NCBI GenBank assembly: GCA_965220265.1
Contig: CBDCPM010000002.1
Coordinates: 124,001 to 188,000 of the forward strand
Direction of reading: 5' to 3'
Length of the DNA: 64,000 nucleotides
Source of the DNA: Bin87 sp965220265
Lineage (GTDB): Bacteria; Chloroflexota; Dehalococcoidia; Lucifugimonadales; UBA3495
Shown: positions 1-8,051 of the stretch, piece by piece
How positions within the stretch are numbered: the stretch's first letter is position 1
How the letters are laid out: every line of letters starts with the position of its first letter
Translations under genes and position numbers: made by a program
Notes under the pieces: model-generated
Told to the model about the DNA's origin: nothing
The model's database searches: none
The model's input: the letters and a program-made list of their open reading frames with translations, nothing else

Positions 1-564
1 GTCACACGCGCCGAGCCCCCGGTGTACGAAGCAGTGGTCGCGAAGGTTGCGACGGCGCGTTATCACGAGCTAGCGCGTTGTATAGTCGTACCGGAAGATG
101 GAGTGGGACAGCCGGCGGACGCGGGCCTGTTGATCGTTACGGGCGGCACCGCCGACCTGCCGGTGGCAGAAGAGGCTGCCCTGACGGCGGAGTTGATGGG
201 GTGCAAAGCCTCCCGTGTGAACGACGTGGGCGTAGCGGGACTGCATCGGCTACTGGCGCAGCGTGAACGGCTGCAGGAAGCTCGGGTGATCATAGTGGTT
301 GCCGGGATGGAAGCGGCGCTGGCAAGCGTGGTGTCGGGCCTGGTGTCGGCGCCAGTGATTGCGGTGCCCACCAGTGTGGGGTATGGGGCGAGTTTCGGCG
401 GGCTGGCAGCGCTGCTGGGTATGCTGAATTCGTGCGCGCCTGGGGTAGGCGTGGTCAACATCGACAACGGATTCGGAGCGGGATACCTGGCGGCGCAGAT
501 ATGCCAGATGCCGGCTCTGGACACGGGGAAGGACGAAGCACGAACGGCTGCGGAGGCGGGTTGA
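1..564 (+). CDS. larB: LarB-like nickel pincer cofactor biosynthesis protein (5' end outside window)
   Basis: The reading frame is open from base 1, so the N-terminus lies upstream; the visible 187 codons are the C-terminal part of a protein that is usually about 250 residues. The PurE-like AIR-carboxylase core is clear: GGTADLPVAEEA near the start, a VVAGMEAALASVVSG stretch, then PTSVGYGASFGG and the NIDNGFGAG tail. LarB carboxylates and hydrolyses nicotinic acid adenine dinucleotide in the first step of the nickel-pincer cofactor used by lactate racemase-type enzymes; this role is known from the family. No other lar gene is visible. The stop overlaps the TTG start of the next gene, suggesting translational coupling. 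An internal GTG at 22 is possible as a start, but the residues before it fit the family. Confidence 0.85.
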   Translation, partial: VTRAEPPVYEAVVAKVATARYHELARCIVVPEDGVGQPADAGLLIVTGGTADLPVAEEAALTAELMGCKASRVNDVGVAGLHRLLAQRERLQEARVIIVVAGMEAALASVVSGLVSAPVIAVPTSVGYGASFGGLAALLGMLNSCAPGVGVVNIDNGFGAGYLAAQICQMPALDTGKDEARTAAEAG

Positions 565-1169
565 ACGGGCGGAGACTTCTCCTCCTGGGGCTGCTGACGG
601 TGGCGGTGTTCGGCGGGTTGGTTGCATACGGGGATTTACGCCAAGTTGGCAGGACATTGCTCGCCTCGCCGGCTGCATACACGGGATTGGCGGCGGCAGC
701 GGGCCTGGCGGTGGTCAACTACGGTTTGCGGTACCTGCGATGGTCGATGTACCTGCGGGCGTTGGGGATCGACGTGCCGGCATCCATAAGTGCGCCGGTG
801 TTCGTTGCTGGGTTGGCGCTGTCCATCACGCCGGGCAAGGTCGGTGAGTTGCTCAAGTGCGTATGGCTCAACCAGCGTTCCGGCGTTCCGGTGTCGGCTT
901 CGGCGCCGGCGGTGGTGATGGAGCGGCTCACGGACGTGATATCGGTTGCGCTGCTGGGGTTGACGGGAGTGCTGCTGTTGCCGAAGGCGATCGCGCTGAC
1001 GGTTGGCGCGCTGCTCGTGATCGGAATCGCAACGGGGTTGCTAGCCGCCTCACGGTACGGAGAGCAGGCGCTGCGACTGCCGGTGCTGCGGCGATGGCGG
1101 GAACCGCTGGCGCAATCCCAGGATGGGCTGCGCCGCTTGATGTCGCCCCGGCTGTTGGCCGCGGCGCTA

Positions 1170-1379
1170 GTATTACAGTTGCACTTGAATTGCGGGCCTC
1201 TGAAAGTGCCTCTTGTAACGGATTCCAAGGCTCTGGCTTGGTGCCGCCAGCTCCACCACGGCTACCGGATAGGCAGGTCAGTACTCTCATAAAGTAGTCA
1301 CAGCAGCCTGCATGACAGCCGTCTAACTTCGGGCACGGTCAGTGATATGAGTCCTTCCCTTGAAGCGCGACTGTAGTAC
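1170..1379. mobile_element. MITE-like 210-bp element with imperfect terminal inverted repeats
   Basis: The ends are 20-bp inverted repeats matching at 16 positions: 1170-1189 (GTATTACAGTTGCACTTGAA) against the complement of 1360-1379 (GTACTACAGTCGCGCTTCAA). TA dinucleotides, each within CTAG, flank the element at 1168-1169 and 1380-1381, as expected for a TA-duplicating (IS630/Tc1-like or IS5-like) transposase. The interior has no convincing ORF, so the element would be non-autonomous. It lies directly against the IS at 1382. The parent family is an inference. Confidence 0.65.
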
Positions 1380-1381
1380 TA

Positions 1382-2225
1382 GGGGGTGTCGTCAAAACAG
1401 TGAGAGGGTGGTAAATTGCCGGTAACAGGGAGAGTGTGGAAGGTGGAGAGTATGACGGCAGCGCACCGGCGCCACGATATGACAGACGGTGTTTGGGAGC
1501 GGCTGAGGCTGTACCTGCCCGGGGGAGCAGGCAAGAGAGGTCGGCCGGCCCATGACAACCGGCGGTTTATCGACGCCGTTTGCTGGGTTCTGCGCACCGG
1601 CGCTCCCTGGCGCGATTTGCCCCCGGACTACGGAGACTGGAAGAACACCCACCGCCGCTTCTGCCGCTGGCGGGACCGAGGTGTGTGGGCCGGACTGTTG
1701 GAGGAAGTGATGGATGACCCTGATTTCGAATGGCTGATGATAGACGCCAGCTACATCAAGGCCCATCCCCACAGTGCCGGCGCTCGGGGCGGAAATCAGG
1801 CTATTGCCCGCACCAAAGGGGGCTGAACAGCAAGTTGCACCTGGCGGTGGACTCCCACGGAATGCCGGTAAGGCTGGCGGTTACTGGAGGCACGGTGGCC
1901 GACTGCTCTTTGGCGTTGCCCCTGATCGAGGGTATAGAGGCGGAGTGTCTGCTGGCGGACAAAGCCTATGACACCAATGAAATCATAGCCACCGCTCGGG
2001 CATCGGGAATGAACCCAGTGATACCGCCCAAAAGCAACCGGAGAGAAAAGCGGGACTACGACCAGGCACTGTACAAGTTGCGGCACTTGGTGGAGAACGG
2101 ATTCTTGGACTTCAAGCAGTGGCGCGGAGTGGCGACCCGTTATGCCAAGAGAGCGGCGTCATACCTGGCCATTTGCCAACTCCGGGCAGTGATGATCTGG
2201 AGCAAACTCTTTTGACGACACCCCC
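1382..2225 (+). mobile_element. IS5-family (IS427-type) insertion sequence
   Basis: This 844-bp element has perfect 16-bp terminal inverted repeats: GGGGGTGTCGTCAAAA at 1382-1397 and its complement at 2210-2225. CTAG sits at both outer ends (1379-1382 and 2225-2228), giving a TA target duplication. It encodes one DDE transposase in two overlapping frames, and the right repeat overlaps the transposase stop codon. The size, G-rich ends, TA/CTAG target and two-frame organisation fit the IS427 group of the IS5 family. The intact ends and ORFs suggest a recent insertion. Confidence 0.88.
1452..2215 (+). CDS. IS5/IS427 transposase made by -1 frameshift
   Basis: The first frame starts at ATG 1452, six bases after GGAGAG, and stops at 1826. 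It carries the N-terminal DUF4096-like part (GVWERLRLYLPG; VCWVLRTGAPWRDLPP) and the first catalytic Asp in LMIDASYIKAH. The second frame runs to 2215 with LADKAYDTNEI (second Asp) and VENGFLDFKQWR (catalytic Glu region). A slippery AAAGGGGG at 1815-1822 lies just before the first stop; a -1 shift there gives TKGGLNSKLHL and joins the halves into about 254 residues. Programmed frameshifting is typical of this IS group, so the split is probably not damage. Coordinates cover both frames. Confidence 0.85.
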
Positions 2226-2580
2226 TAGCGCTGGGGTTCCTGGCGTGGGCGGCGGAAGGCAGCGCGCTGTGGGTGATCCTCATCGGGTTGGGTGACCGGA
2301 TTGGGCTGGAAATCGCGTTGCCAGTATCGGCAGCGGCGGCGCTGGTGAGCGCAGTCACGGCGCTGCCGGGCGGGTTGATCGGATTTGAGGGGAGCATGGT
2401 GGCCCTGTTGGGAAAGGCCGGTCTGCCGGCGGCCACTGCTGCGCTGGCCACGCTGCTGACCCGCTTGGCCACCCTGTGGCTGGCCGCGATCGTCGGCGGG
2501 TTGGCCTGGATGTGGCTGATCAGGACGGTCCGGCGCAGCGCGATCACCCCGGCTGGTGACGGCGCGATTACACGAGAATC

Positions 2581-3486
2581 ATGAGCCGATTGGCTGGGCT
2601 CTTCAGAACGGCGCGTCCGCTGCAGTGGGTGAAAAATCTGCTGGTGTTCCTGCCGTTGCTCTTCGCGGTGGACCTGGTTTGGGAACCCGGGGATCTCGCG
2701 ACTCTGCTGCCGTATATTCCGCGGCTGGCGGGACTGTTCGCCGCGTTCTGCGCATTGTCGTCAGCGGTCTACATCCTGAACGACCTGGCTGACCGGGAGG
2801 CGGACCGGCGGCACCCCACGAAACGGGTGCGGCCCATCGCATCGGGGCTGCTACCGGGATGGCTGGCCGGCTTGGCGCTGGCGGCGCTGGCCGCTGCCGG
2901 AATGTTGGGACTGTATGGCACATCTGCGCCGGGGCTGGGACTGCCCCTGATCGGCGGTATATACCTAGTCGCGAACGTGGGCTACTCGTTGCGGCTGAAG
3001 CGGGTGGCTCTGGTTGACGTAATGATCGTGACCGGCGGCTACGTGCTGCGCGCCGTAGCGGGAGCGGTGGGGGTGGGAGCGGCGCCCTCGCCGTGGCTCT
3101 ACGCGGTTACCGCGGCGGGCGCGCTGTTCATCGTGATCGGTCGCCGCTACGCCGAGGCGAGACTGGCCGGCGAAGAACCTGAGGCGCAGCGGGCGACCCT
3201 GTCGCACTACGCGCCGCCGCTGGGGGGGCAGTTGCTGATCCTGTCGGCCACGGCGGCGCTGGTGAGCTACACGCTGTACGCGGTGGATGCGGACAACCTG
3301 CCCGAAAACAACACGATGCTGCTCACCGTGCCGCTGGTGATATTTGGTCTGTTCCGCTACCTGTACCTGCTGAACCACAGCCGGGATGCCGAATCGCCGG
3401 AATTGCTGATGCTGCGAGACGTGCCGCTGCTGATGGCGATTGCAGCGTGGATGGTGGTTGCCGGTGGGGTGCTGGTGCTGAATTGA
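2581..3486 (+). CDS. UbiA-family prenyltransferase, probable polyprenyl-phosphate phosphoribosyltransferase
   Basis: The 301-residue integral membrane protein has the UbiA signature NDLADREADRRHPTKR (NDxxDxxxDxxxP type) near residue 80 and a second-half RRYAEA-LAGEE region, with about eight or nine hydrophobic segments. The KNLLVFLPLLF start and PTKRVRPIASG after the first Asp motif resemble decaprenyl-phosphate 5-phosphoribosyltransferases (Rv3806c type), which transfer phosphoribose from PRPP to polyprenyl phosphate for arabinose-containing glycans. The start codon overlaps the end of the broken UPF0104 gene (ATGA), so the two were an operon, possibly in glycolipid or cell-envelope synthesis. 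The exact donor and acceptor are inferred from similarity only. Confidence 0.8.
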   Translation: MSRLAGLFRTARPLQWVKNLLVFLPLLFAVDLVWEPGDLATLLPYIPRLAGLFAAFCALSSAVYILNDLADREADRRHPTKRVRPIASGLLPGWLAGLALAALAAAGMLGLYGTSAPGLGLPLIGGIYLVANVGYSLRLKRVALVDVMIVTGGYVLRAVAGAVGVGAAPSPWLYAVTAAGALFIVIGRRYAEARLAGEEPEAQRATLSHYAPPLGGQLLILSATAALVSYTLYAVDADNLPENNTMLLTVPLVIFGLFRYLYLLNHSRDAESPELLMLRDVPLLMAIAAWMVVAGGVLVLN

Positions 3487-3512
3487 CCGTTCACCAGAAA
3501 GATAGATATAAT
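3483..3512 (+). promoter_or_regulatory. Sigma-70-type promoter for the DUF433/DUF5615 pair
   Basis: TTGACC at 3483-3488 and a perfect TATAAT at 3507-3512 are separated by 18 bp. The -35 box overlaps the stop codon of the UbiA gene, so the pair has its own promoter. Transcription would start near 3519, about 28 bases before the first ATG. Confidence 0.65.
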
Positions 3513-3546
3513 TAAGCAGTTGCTCAATGAATTAAGTGCTACAGGT

Positions 3547-3831
3547 ATGAACATTATGAATTGGCGAGATCACATCGACATCAACAAAAATATATCGGCG
3601 GGCAAACCGGTAGTCAAAGGTACGCGGCTATCCGTGTCCTTCATCCTGGAACTGATGGGGGCAGGTTCCGGTGAAGCTGCGATCCTTGCCAGCTATCCGC
3701 AGTTGACGCGGGAAGATATACGGGCGTGCTTGCGTTGCGCCAGTGAGAAAATGGCACATGTCGAAAACAAGTCGTCAATAGACGACTGGATTTTAGGAGT
3801 AGAGAACGATCGTGAAATTTATAGTGGATGA
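3547..3831 (+). CDS. DUF433 domain antitoxin-like protein
   Basis: This small protein of about 94 residues matches the DUF433 family: KPVVKGTRLSVSFILELM is the typical core, followed by YPQLTREDIRACL. DUF433 proteins have a helix-turn-helix fold and usually lie just before a DUF5615 PIN-like gene, forming a proposed VapBC-like toxin-antitoxin module; that role is inferred. ATG 3547 is chosen; ATG 3556 is equally possible. The gene overlaps the next by 20 bp. Its base composition is clearly more AT-rich than the flanking genes, suggesting acquisition by transfer. Confidence 0.85.
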   Translation: MNIMNWRDHIDINKNISAGKPVVKGTRLSVSFILELMGAGSGEAAILASYPQLTREDIRACLRCASEKMAHVENKSSIDDWILGVENDREIYSG

Positions 3832-4192
3832 AAATATGGACGAAGAGTTGGTGTCATTACTGCGAGACGCCGGTTACGACGTATTATCAGTATTTGAAAC
3901 GGCACGGGGTAGTGATGATGTGGAAGTGTTATTCATGGCTGTAATTGAAGACCGGATATTGTTGACCTATGATAAGAACGATTTTGGAGCATTGATTTAT
4001 GACCGCGGGTTACCGGCGCCGCCGGCGGTAGTACTGTTTCGTATTCCTGATATTCCTACCGAGAAACGTCCTCAGTTCGTTGTTGATACCGTGGTCGGGC
4101 GGTCAGAATGGTCTGGCTGCTTCTGGGTGATTGAGCAGGAACGGACCCGCTCACGGCCGTTGCCCGGGAGTACGACGCCAAAGGCGCCTTGA
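3812..4192 (+). CDS. DUF5615 PIN-like toxin protein
   Basis: The protein of 126 residues starts with KFIVDENMDEELVSLLRDAGYDVLSV and has LLTYDKNDFGALIY in the middle, both diagnostic of the DUF5615 PIN-like family. The acidic residues D6, E7 and D57/D60 would form the metal site of a PIN-type ribonuclease. GTG at 3812 is chosen because TTAGGAG lies 13-16 bases upstream and it overlaps the DUF433 gene. The last 20 residues (RSRPLPGSTTPKAP) look unrelated to the family, and the reading frame may have been extended past the original end. Together with the upstream gene it probably forms a toxin-antitoxin unit. Confidence 0.8.
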   Translation: MKFIVDENMDEELVSLLRDAGYDVLSVFETARGSDDVEVLFMAVIEDRILLTYDKNDFGALIYDRGLPAPPAVVLFRIPDIPTEKRPQFVVDTVVGRSEWSGCFWVIEQERTRSRPLPGSTTPKAP

Positions 4193-4326
4193 TCCAGCCG
4201 GGCCCAACTGCCAAGTATGCGAGGGCGGACTGGCAAGGTTGCGCGTGGGCACTTCCGTCGCTATGCTTACCGTCGGTTGGCTCGCCGAGCCGACACGGCT
4301 TATTTTCCGCAACGGAGATTGACGAG

Positions 4327-4767
4327 ATGACACAGGCCGCTCCTCAGATACCGCTGCCCCCGCCGCAGCCGGAATCCGATTTCTATTGGGAAAAGTGCAA
4401 GGCCGGCGAGTTGTGGCTGCGCCACTGCACAGCGTGCGACCGGGCGTACTTCTACCCTCGCGATATCTGCCCGTTCCCCGACTGCTTCTCCAGGGACACC
4501 GACTGGATTCAGAGCAGCGGGCGCGGCACCCTGCAAACGTTTGCCATCGTTCACCGGGGACCGACGCCGGCGTTCCGCGACAAGGTGCCATACATCGCGG
4601 CGGTGGTGGAGCTGGAGGAAGGCGCGCGCATACCGTCCTGGCTGGTGGGTGTTGATTTCGGCGAAGGGGAGATACGGCCCGATGTCGTGCAGTGCGGCCT
4701 GGCGGTGGAGGTAATGTTCGAGGAGATTGACGAGAATATCAGCCTGCCGATGTTCCGGCCGGCGTGA
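4327..4767 (+). CDS. Zn-ribbon OB-fold protein (DUF35 family)
   Basis: The 146-residue protein has an N-terminal rubredoxin-like zinc ribbon (HCTACDRAYFYPRDICPFPDC, cysteines paired as CxxC and CxxxxC) followed by the OB-fold half with the GRGTLQTFAIVHRG strand. DUF35 proteins accompany thiolases, HMG-CoA synthases or acyl-CoA enzymes and are thought to bind acyl-CoA or assist substrate channelling. No thiolase is visible here; the partners are the CMD-like and ThDP-dependent genes downstream. ATG 4327 is preceded by GGAGATTGACGAG. A longer reading frame begins at 4189, but its first 46 residues do not resemble the family. Confidence 0.85.
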   Translation: MTQAAPQIPLPPPQPESDFYWEKCKAGELWLRHCTACDRAYFYPRDICPFPDCFSRDTDWIQSSGRGTLQTFAIVHRGPTPAFRDKVPYIAAVVELEEGARIPSWLVGVDFGEGEIRPDVVQCGLAVEVMFEEIDENISLPMFRPA

Positions 4768-4791
4768 AGCGCACCACTCAACCAAATTGAT

Positions 4792-4809
4792 ATTCCCGCA
4801 CGCGGGAAT
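4792..4809. repeat. Palindromic intergenic hairpin (ATTCCCGC arms)
   Basis: ATTCCCGC at 4792-4799 and its complement GCGGGAAT at 4802-4809 form an 8-bp stem around AC. It lies between the DUF35 and CMD genes and has no T-run, so it looks like a REP-type dispersed palindrome and not a terminator. Confidence 0.5.
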
Positions 4810-4835
4810 CCACGGCAACAGACACAGGAGGCGTT

Positions 4836-5156
4836 ATGACGCAGCCCGCAGCCCGAACCGTAATGCAAGAAGTATCGCCCAGGCTGGCCGAACTCTCCGC
4901 CGACGTTTTGTTTGGCGACGTATGGGAGCGACCGGAATTGTCCAAGAGGGACCGGAGCTTGATCACCGTTGCGACCCTGACCGCTCTGTACCGCACGGAT
5001 CAACTGCGCGGACACATCGGGCGGGCGCTGGACAACGGTGTGACCCGCGACGAAATTTCCGAGGTGATCATGCACATGGCTTTCTACGCGGGCTGGCCGG
5101 TTGCGGCCAACGCAGTGCGCGTAGCTAAAGAAGTGTTTGAAGAACGCGGCGTTTAG
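4836..5156 (+). CDS. Carboxymuconolactone decarboxylase-family protein
   Basis: The 106-residue protein matches the CMD/AhpD-like fold: ELSKRDRSLITVATLTALYRTDQLRGHI followed by GVTRDEISEVIMHMAFYAGWPVAANA. The CxxC of peroxidatic AhpD members is absent, so it resembles the 4-carboxymuconolactone decarboxylase type. His34-like and Glu residues of that subgroup are retained (RGHIGRAL, EISEVIMH). The substrate is unknown. The start ATG follows ACAGGAGG by six bases. It sits between DUF35 and ThDP-enzyme genes on the same strand and may be co-transcribed with them. Confidence 0.85.
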   Translation: MTQPAARTVMQEVSPRLAELSADVLFGDVWERPELSKRDRSLITVATLTALYRTDQLRGHIGRALDNGVTRDEISEVIMHMAFYAGWPVAANAVRVAKEVFEERGV

Positions 5157-5183
5157 CCGATCAAACCCGATTCCGTCTTGAAT

Positions 5184-5213
5184 CCGTCATTCCGGCCCCG
5201 GCTGGAATGACGG
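5184..5213. repeat. Inverted repeat of the CCGTCATTCC type
   Basis: CCGTCATTCCGGCC at 5184-5197 pairs with GGCTGGAATGACGG at 5200-5213 (one G-U). It has the look of the widespread extragenic palindromes containing GTCATTCC. It lies just before the Shine-Dalgarno sequence of the ThDP-enzyme gene and could influence readthrough or mRNA stability. Confidence 0.5.
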
Positions 5214-5236
5214 CACTGTTAATTAAGGAGGCCCTG

Positions 5237-6910
5237 ATGCCGACCATGACCGGAGCCCGTTTCCTCGCGGAGACCCTGCGCGAGTACGGCGTAACCCACG
5301 TGTTTTTCGTTCCCGCGATCATCCGCCGTGCCCTCGTGGAGATGGAGGACGTTGGGATCAAACGGATCATCAGCCACGGTGAGAAGTCGGCGGCATACAT
5401 GGCCGACGCGTATGCCAGGGTCACCGGCAAGCCGGGGCTGTGTTTTGCCCAGTCGGTGGGTGCGGCGAACCTGGCCGCTGGCCTGCAGGACGCCTACCTG
5501 GGAGTCTCCCCGGTGATTGCCATCACGGGCCACCGGCCTCCGATGCACCGGCACCGGAACTCGTACCAGGAAATCGAGCACTCCAAGCCGTTCGCTTCGG
5601 TTACCAAATACAGCGCGGAAGTGGAGACAGTGGAGCAGTTGCCCCACCTGCTGCGGCAGGCGTTCCGCGAGGTGACCACCGGCCAGACGTTGCCGGCTCA
5701 CCTGGACTTCTCCGGCATTTCCGGCGACGTGATAACCGATGGCATGCTGGATACCGAGGTGATCGTTGAGGAACCATTCACGCAGAGGCCAGCGTTCCGA
5801 CCGGCTCCGGAGCCGGAGCGGGTGCGCGAAGCGGCGCGGATACTGTCGCAGGCCGAGCGGCCGGTGATCGTGGCCGGCGGCGGCGTGACGGCGTCGGGCG
5901 CAGAAGCCGAGGTCTTGCGGTTGGCGGAGATGCTGAACATCCCAGTGGCCACCGCGTTGAACGCCAAGGGTTGCATCCCGGAGAATCATCCGCTTTCAGT
6001 TGGCGTCGTGGGCAGCTATTCGCGCTGGTCGGCCAACAGGGTCGTGTCGGAGGCGGATCTGGTTCTCTTCATCGGTAGCCACACCGGGAGCCAGGTGACA
6101 CTGGACTGGCGCATCCCGGCGGTGGGAACTCCGGTGATACAGATTGACCTCGACGCCAGCGAACTGGGCCGTTCATATTCAGCCGCCTACGGGCTCCAGG
6201 GTGACGCCAAGCGTACCCTGGAGGCGATGATCGACGTGCTGGAACCCACGGGAGGCAACGCGACCTGGGTGTCGCGAGCCCAGGAGCACGTGCAGAACTG
6301 GCGGGACGAACACGAGCCGGTGCTGACGTCGGACGCGGTGCCCATACGGCCGGAGCGGCTGTGCCAGGAGCTGACGGACTTCCTACCCTCGGACGCCGTG
6401 TTGTTAGCGGACACCGGGCACGCCGGCATCTGGACGGGCAGCATGGTCGACCTGAACCACCCGGGTCAGTCTTACCTGCGGGCGGCCGGTTCGCTCGGAT
6501 GGGGTCTGCCGGCGGCGCTGGGGGCCAAGTGCGGAGTGCCGGACCGGCCGGTGGTCTGCTGGACCGGCGACGGTGGCATGTGGTACCACATCGGCGAGCT
6601 GGAAACTGCGGTTCGCTACGGCATCAACGCGGTGATCGTGGTGCACAACAACGGTGGCTTGAACCAGGATAGGCGGGGCGACGAGGCGGCATACGAAGGG
6701 CGCGAGGGCGGCAATCCCGGCGAGTTGTGGCGGTTTACCGACACCAACTTCGCGCAGATAGCGGAGTCGATGGGAGCGTTGGGCATCCGCGTCACGGACC
6801 CTAACCAGATCAACTCTGCACTGGACCAGGCGGTCAGCGCCAACCGGCCTACGGTGGTGGACATCGTCAGCGACGGGGAGGTTGCGGCGGCGCCACCGTG
6901 GGGGCCGTAA
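5237..6910 (+). CDS. ThDP-dependent acetolactate synthase-like enzyme
   Basis: The protein of 557 residues has the three-domain layout of the acetolactate synthase/pyruvate decarboxylase family. The N-terminal Pyr domain carries the catalytic Glu in HGEKSAAYMADAYAR, the middle domain binds nucleotide or FAD remnants, and the C-terminal PP domain has the ThDP motif GDGGMWYHI ending in HNNGG about 25 residues later. It is a stand-alone large subunit without a regulatory partner, so a decarboxylase, oxalyl-CoA decarboxylase-like or carboligase role is as likely as branched amino acid synthesis. ATG 5237 follows AAGGAGG by four bases. It forms a likely operon with the CMD and DUF35 genes. The true substrate cannot be read from sequence. 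Confidence 0.85.
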   Translation: MPTMTGARFLAETLREYGVTHVFFVPAIIRRALVEMEDVGIKRIISHGEKSAAYMADAYARVTGKPGLCFAQSVGAANLAAGLQDAYLGVSPVIAITGHRPPMHRHRNSYQEIEHSKPFASVTKYSAEVETVEQLPHLLRQAFREVTTGQTLPAHLDFSGISGDVITDGMLDTEVIVEEPFTQRPAFRPAPEPERVREAARILSQAERPVIVAGGGVTASGAEAEVLRLAEMLNIPVATALNAKGCIPENHPLSVGVVGSYSRWSANRVVSEADLVLFIGSHTGSQVTLDWRIPAVGTPVIQIDLDASELGRSYSAAYGLQGDAKRTLEAMIDVLEPTGGNATWVSRAQEHVQNWRDEHEPVLTSDAVPIRPERLCQELTDFLPSDAVLLADTGHAGIWTGSMVDLNHPGQSYLRAAGSLGWGLPAALGAKCGVPDRPVVCWTGDGGMWYHIGELETAVRYGINAVIVVHNNGGLNQDRRGDEAAYEGREGGNPGELWRFTDTNFAQIAESMGALGIRVTDPNQINSALDQAVSANRPTVVDIVSDGEVAAAPPWGP

Positions 6911-6946
6911 AGTCCCTCTAGACTGCGGCTCGAGGAGACGCTGCTG

Positions 6947-7150
6947 ATGCGCTATGCACTGCTGTTCGGCCTGCACATCCTGCTGTTCGTCGTCGCAGTT
7001 GTGGTGTTCTACCTCGGGTTGGGGGTGGGTCTCGCGCTGAGCCCGCCGGCCGGGACGGCGCTGTGGTTGGTAGCCGGAGCGATTGCGCTGGCCAACCTGC
7101 TGTGGCTTATCGCCTCGATCCGAAGGGTCAGCCGCCGGACACAACCGTAA
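6947..7150 (+). CDS. Small two-helix membrane protein
   Basis: This 67-residue protein consists of two hydrophobic segments: LLFGLHILLFVVAVVVFYLG (residues 4-24) and TALWLVAGAIALANLLWLIAS (about 36-57), joined by a short GLALSPPAG loop and ending in a basic tail (RRVSRRTQP). ATG 6947 is preceded by CGAGGAGACG, a good ribosome binding site. No family is recognised. It follows the ThDP enzyme by 36 bp and converges with the MTHFR gene. Confidence 0.6.
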   Translation: MRYALLFGLHILLFVVAVVVFYLGLGVGLALSPPAGTALWLVAGAIALANLLWLIASIRRVSRRTQP

Positions 7151-7163
7151 CGGATTGGTGAGC

Positions 7164-8021
7164 TCAGGCGGAGGCCTGCCGGAGGAACTCGCGGGCGGCG
7201 GCGTAATTCCTGGCGCCGCTGCGTCGGATGGGCGGCACTACGTAGCAATCGTCGGCCCCGACATACCGCAATCCTTCCCATACCTCAAGAGCGATGTCCA
7301 CGCCGGAACGGCCGGCTTTGAGATCACTCCTGACCCGCTCGGGGACGGCGGCGAAGGAGACACCGTCGGGTTCCATTAGGCCCACGCCGTAGAAAATAGG
7401 AATCCCTGGCGGGCTGCCCGTCGCACGTGCAATGGCCTCCGCGAAGTGGTTGATCGCCGAGGGTTCGAAGATCGGTTGAGTGATCAGAAATTGCGCGCCG
7501 GCCTCGACTTTGCGAGCGGCGAGCTCCGCCTCGGGTTCGACGCCACGACCCAGGTCGACGGTCGCGCCGATGCAGAAGTTGGTGGGAGCGCGCAGCGGGC
7601 GGCCGCGGTGGTCGACTCCGGAGTTCAAGCTGGCGATGGACGCGATCAACTCCGTGGGACGGTAATCGTTGACGGCGGACGCCATGTCGCGCGGGCCGAA
7701 GGGGTCGCCGGCCACCACTATGACGTTCTCCAACGCAAGCGCTTGCGCTCCCAGAAGCAGGGATTCCAGCGCCAGGCGGTTCATGTCCCGAGTGGCCAGG
7801 GTAAAGATCGGGTCCGCGGCGAAGCGGTCGCGGAGCACGGCTGCCGTGGCGACTGAATTGAGCCTGACGACCCTGCCGGGATTGTAGGCGGCGGAAACGA
7901 AATCGGCGGCTTCGGGGGGGCCCGGAACATCCTCGGGCCGGCCGGAGCGAGGCGGCGAGTAGTCGCAGATGAAAGACGGGCGCCCGGTCAGAGCGCGGGT
8001 TCGGTCAACAACTTTTGCCAT
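7164..8021 (-). CDS. Methylenetetrahydrofolate reductase-family protein
   Basis: The 285-residue protein has the TIM-barrel features of the MTHFR family: a start with FICDYSPPRSG (catalytic Glu region altered), LALATRDMNRLALES, VIVVAGDP (the GD of the folate/FAD loop), FCIGATVD, and AGAQFLITQPIFEP, which is the standard C-terminal motif. The family reduces 5,10-methylene-THF to 5-methyl-THF with FAD. The usual N-terminal SxEFFPPK motif is replaced by FICDYSPPRSG, so it may be a divergent paralogue acting on another C1 carrier. The MqnA-like gene lies 30 bp upstream on the same strand, suggesting co-transcription. Confidence 0.8.
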   Translation of the reverse strand: MAKVVDRTRALTGRPSFICDYSPPRSGRPEDVPGPPEAADFVSAAYNPGRVVRLNSVATAAVLRDRFAADPIFTLATRDMNRLALESLLLGAQALALENVIVVAGDPFGPRDMASAVNDYRPTELIASIASLNSGVDHRGRPLRAPTNFCIGATVDLGRGVEPEAELAARKVEAGAQFLITQPIFEPSAINHFAEAIARATGSPPGIPIFYGVGLMEPDGVSFAAVPERVRSDLKAGRSGVDIALEVWEGLRYVGADDCYVVPPIRRSGARNYAAAREFLRQASA

Positions 8022-8051
8022 CGGCGGGCAGCGACGCGACGCTCGACCTTG

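Larger units (their letters stand above)
561..2584 (+). pseudogene. UPF0104/LPG-synthase-type membrane protein, interrupted by MITE and IS
   Basis: A lysylphosphatidylglycerol-synthase transmembrane-region protein (UPF0104) is split in two. The 5' part starts with TTG at 561 behind a GGAGG and carries ITPGKVGELLK and VVMERLTDV, the usual first half of the family. The 3' part resumes at 2225 with ALGFLAWAAEGS and ALPGGLIGFEGS and ends at 2584, overlapping the next ATG. Removing 1167-2224 (1058 bp) joins codon CTA to GCG in the same frame and gives about 321 residues, the normal family length. The break is therefore caused by insertion and not by decay. Such flippase-like proteins act in lipid or glycolipid transport across the membrane. 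Without excision the product is a truncated protein of about 240 residues. Confidence 0.85.
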
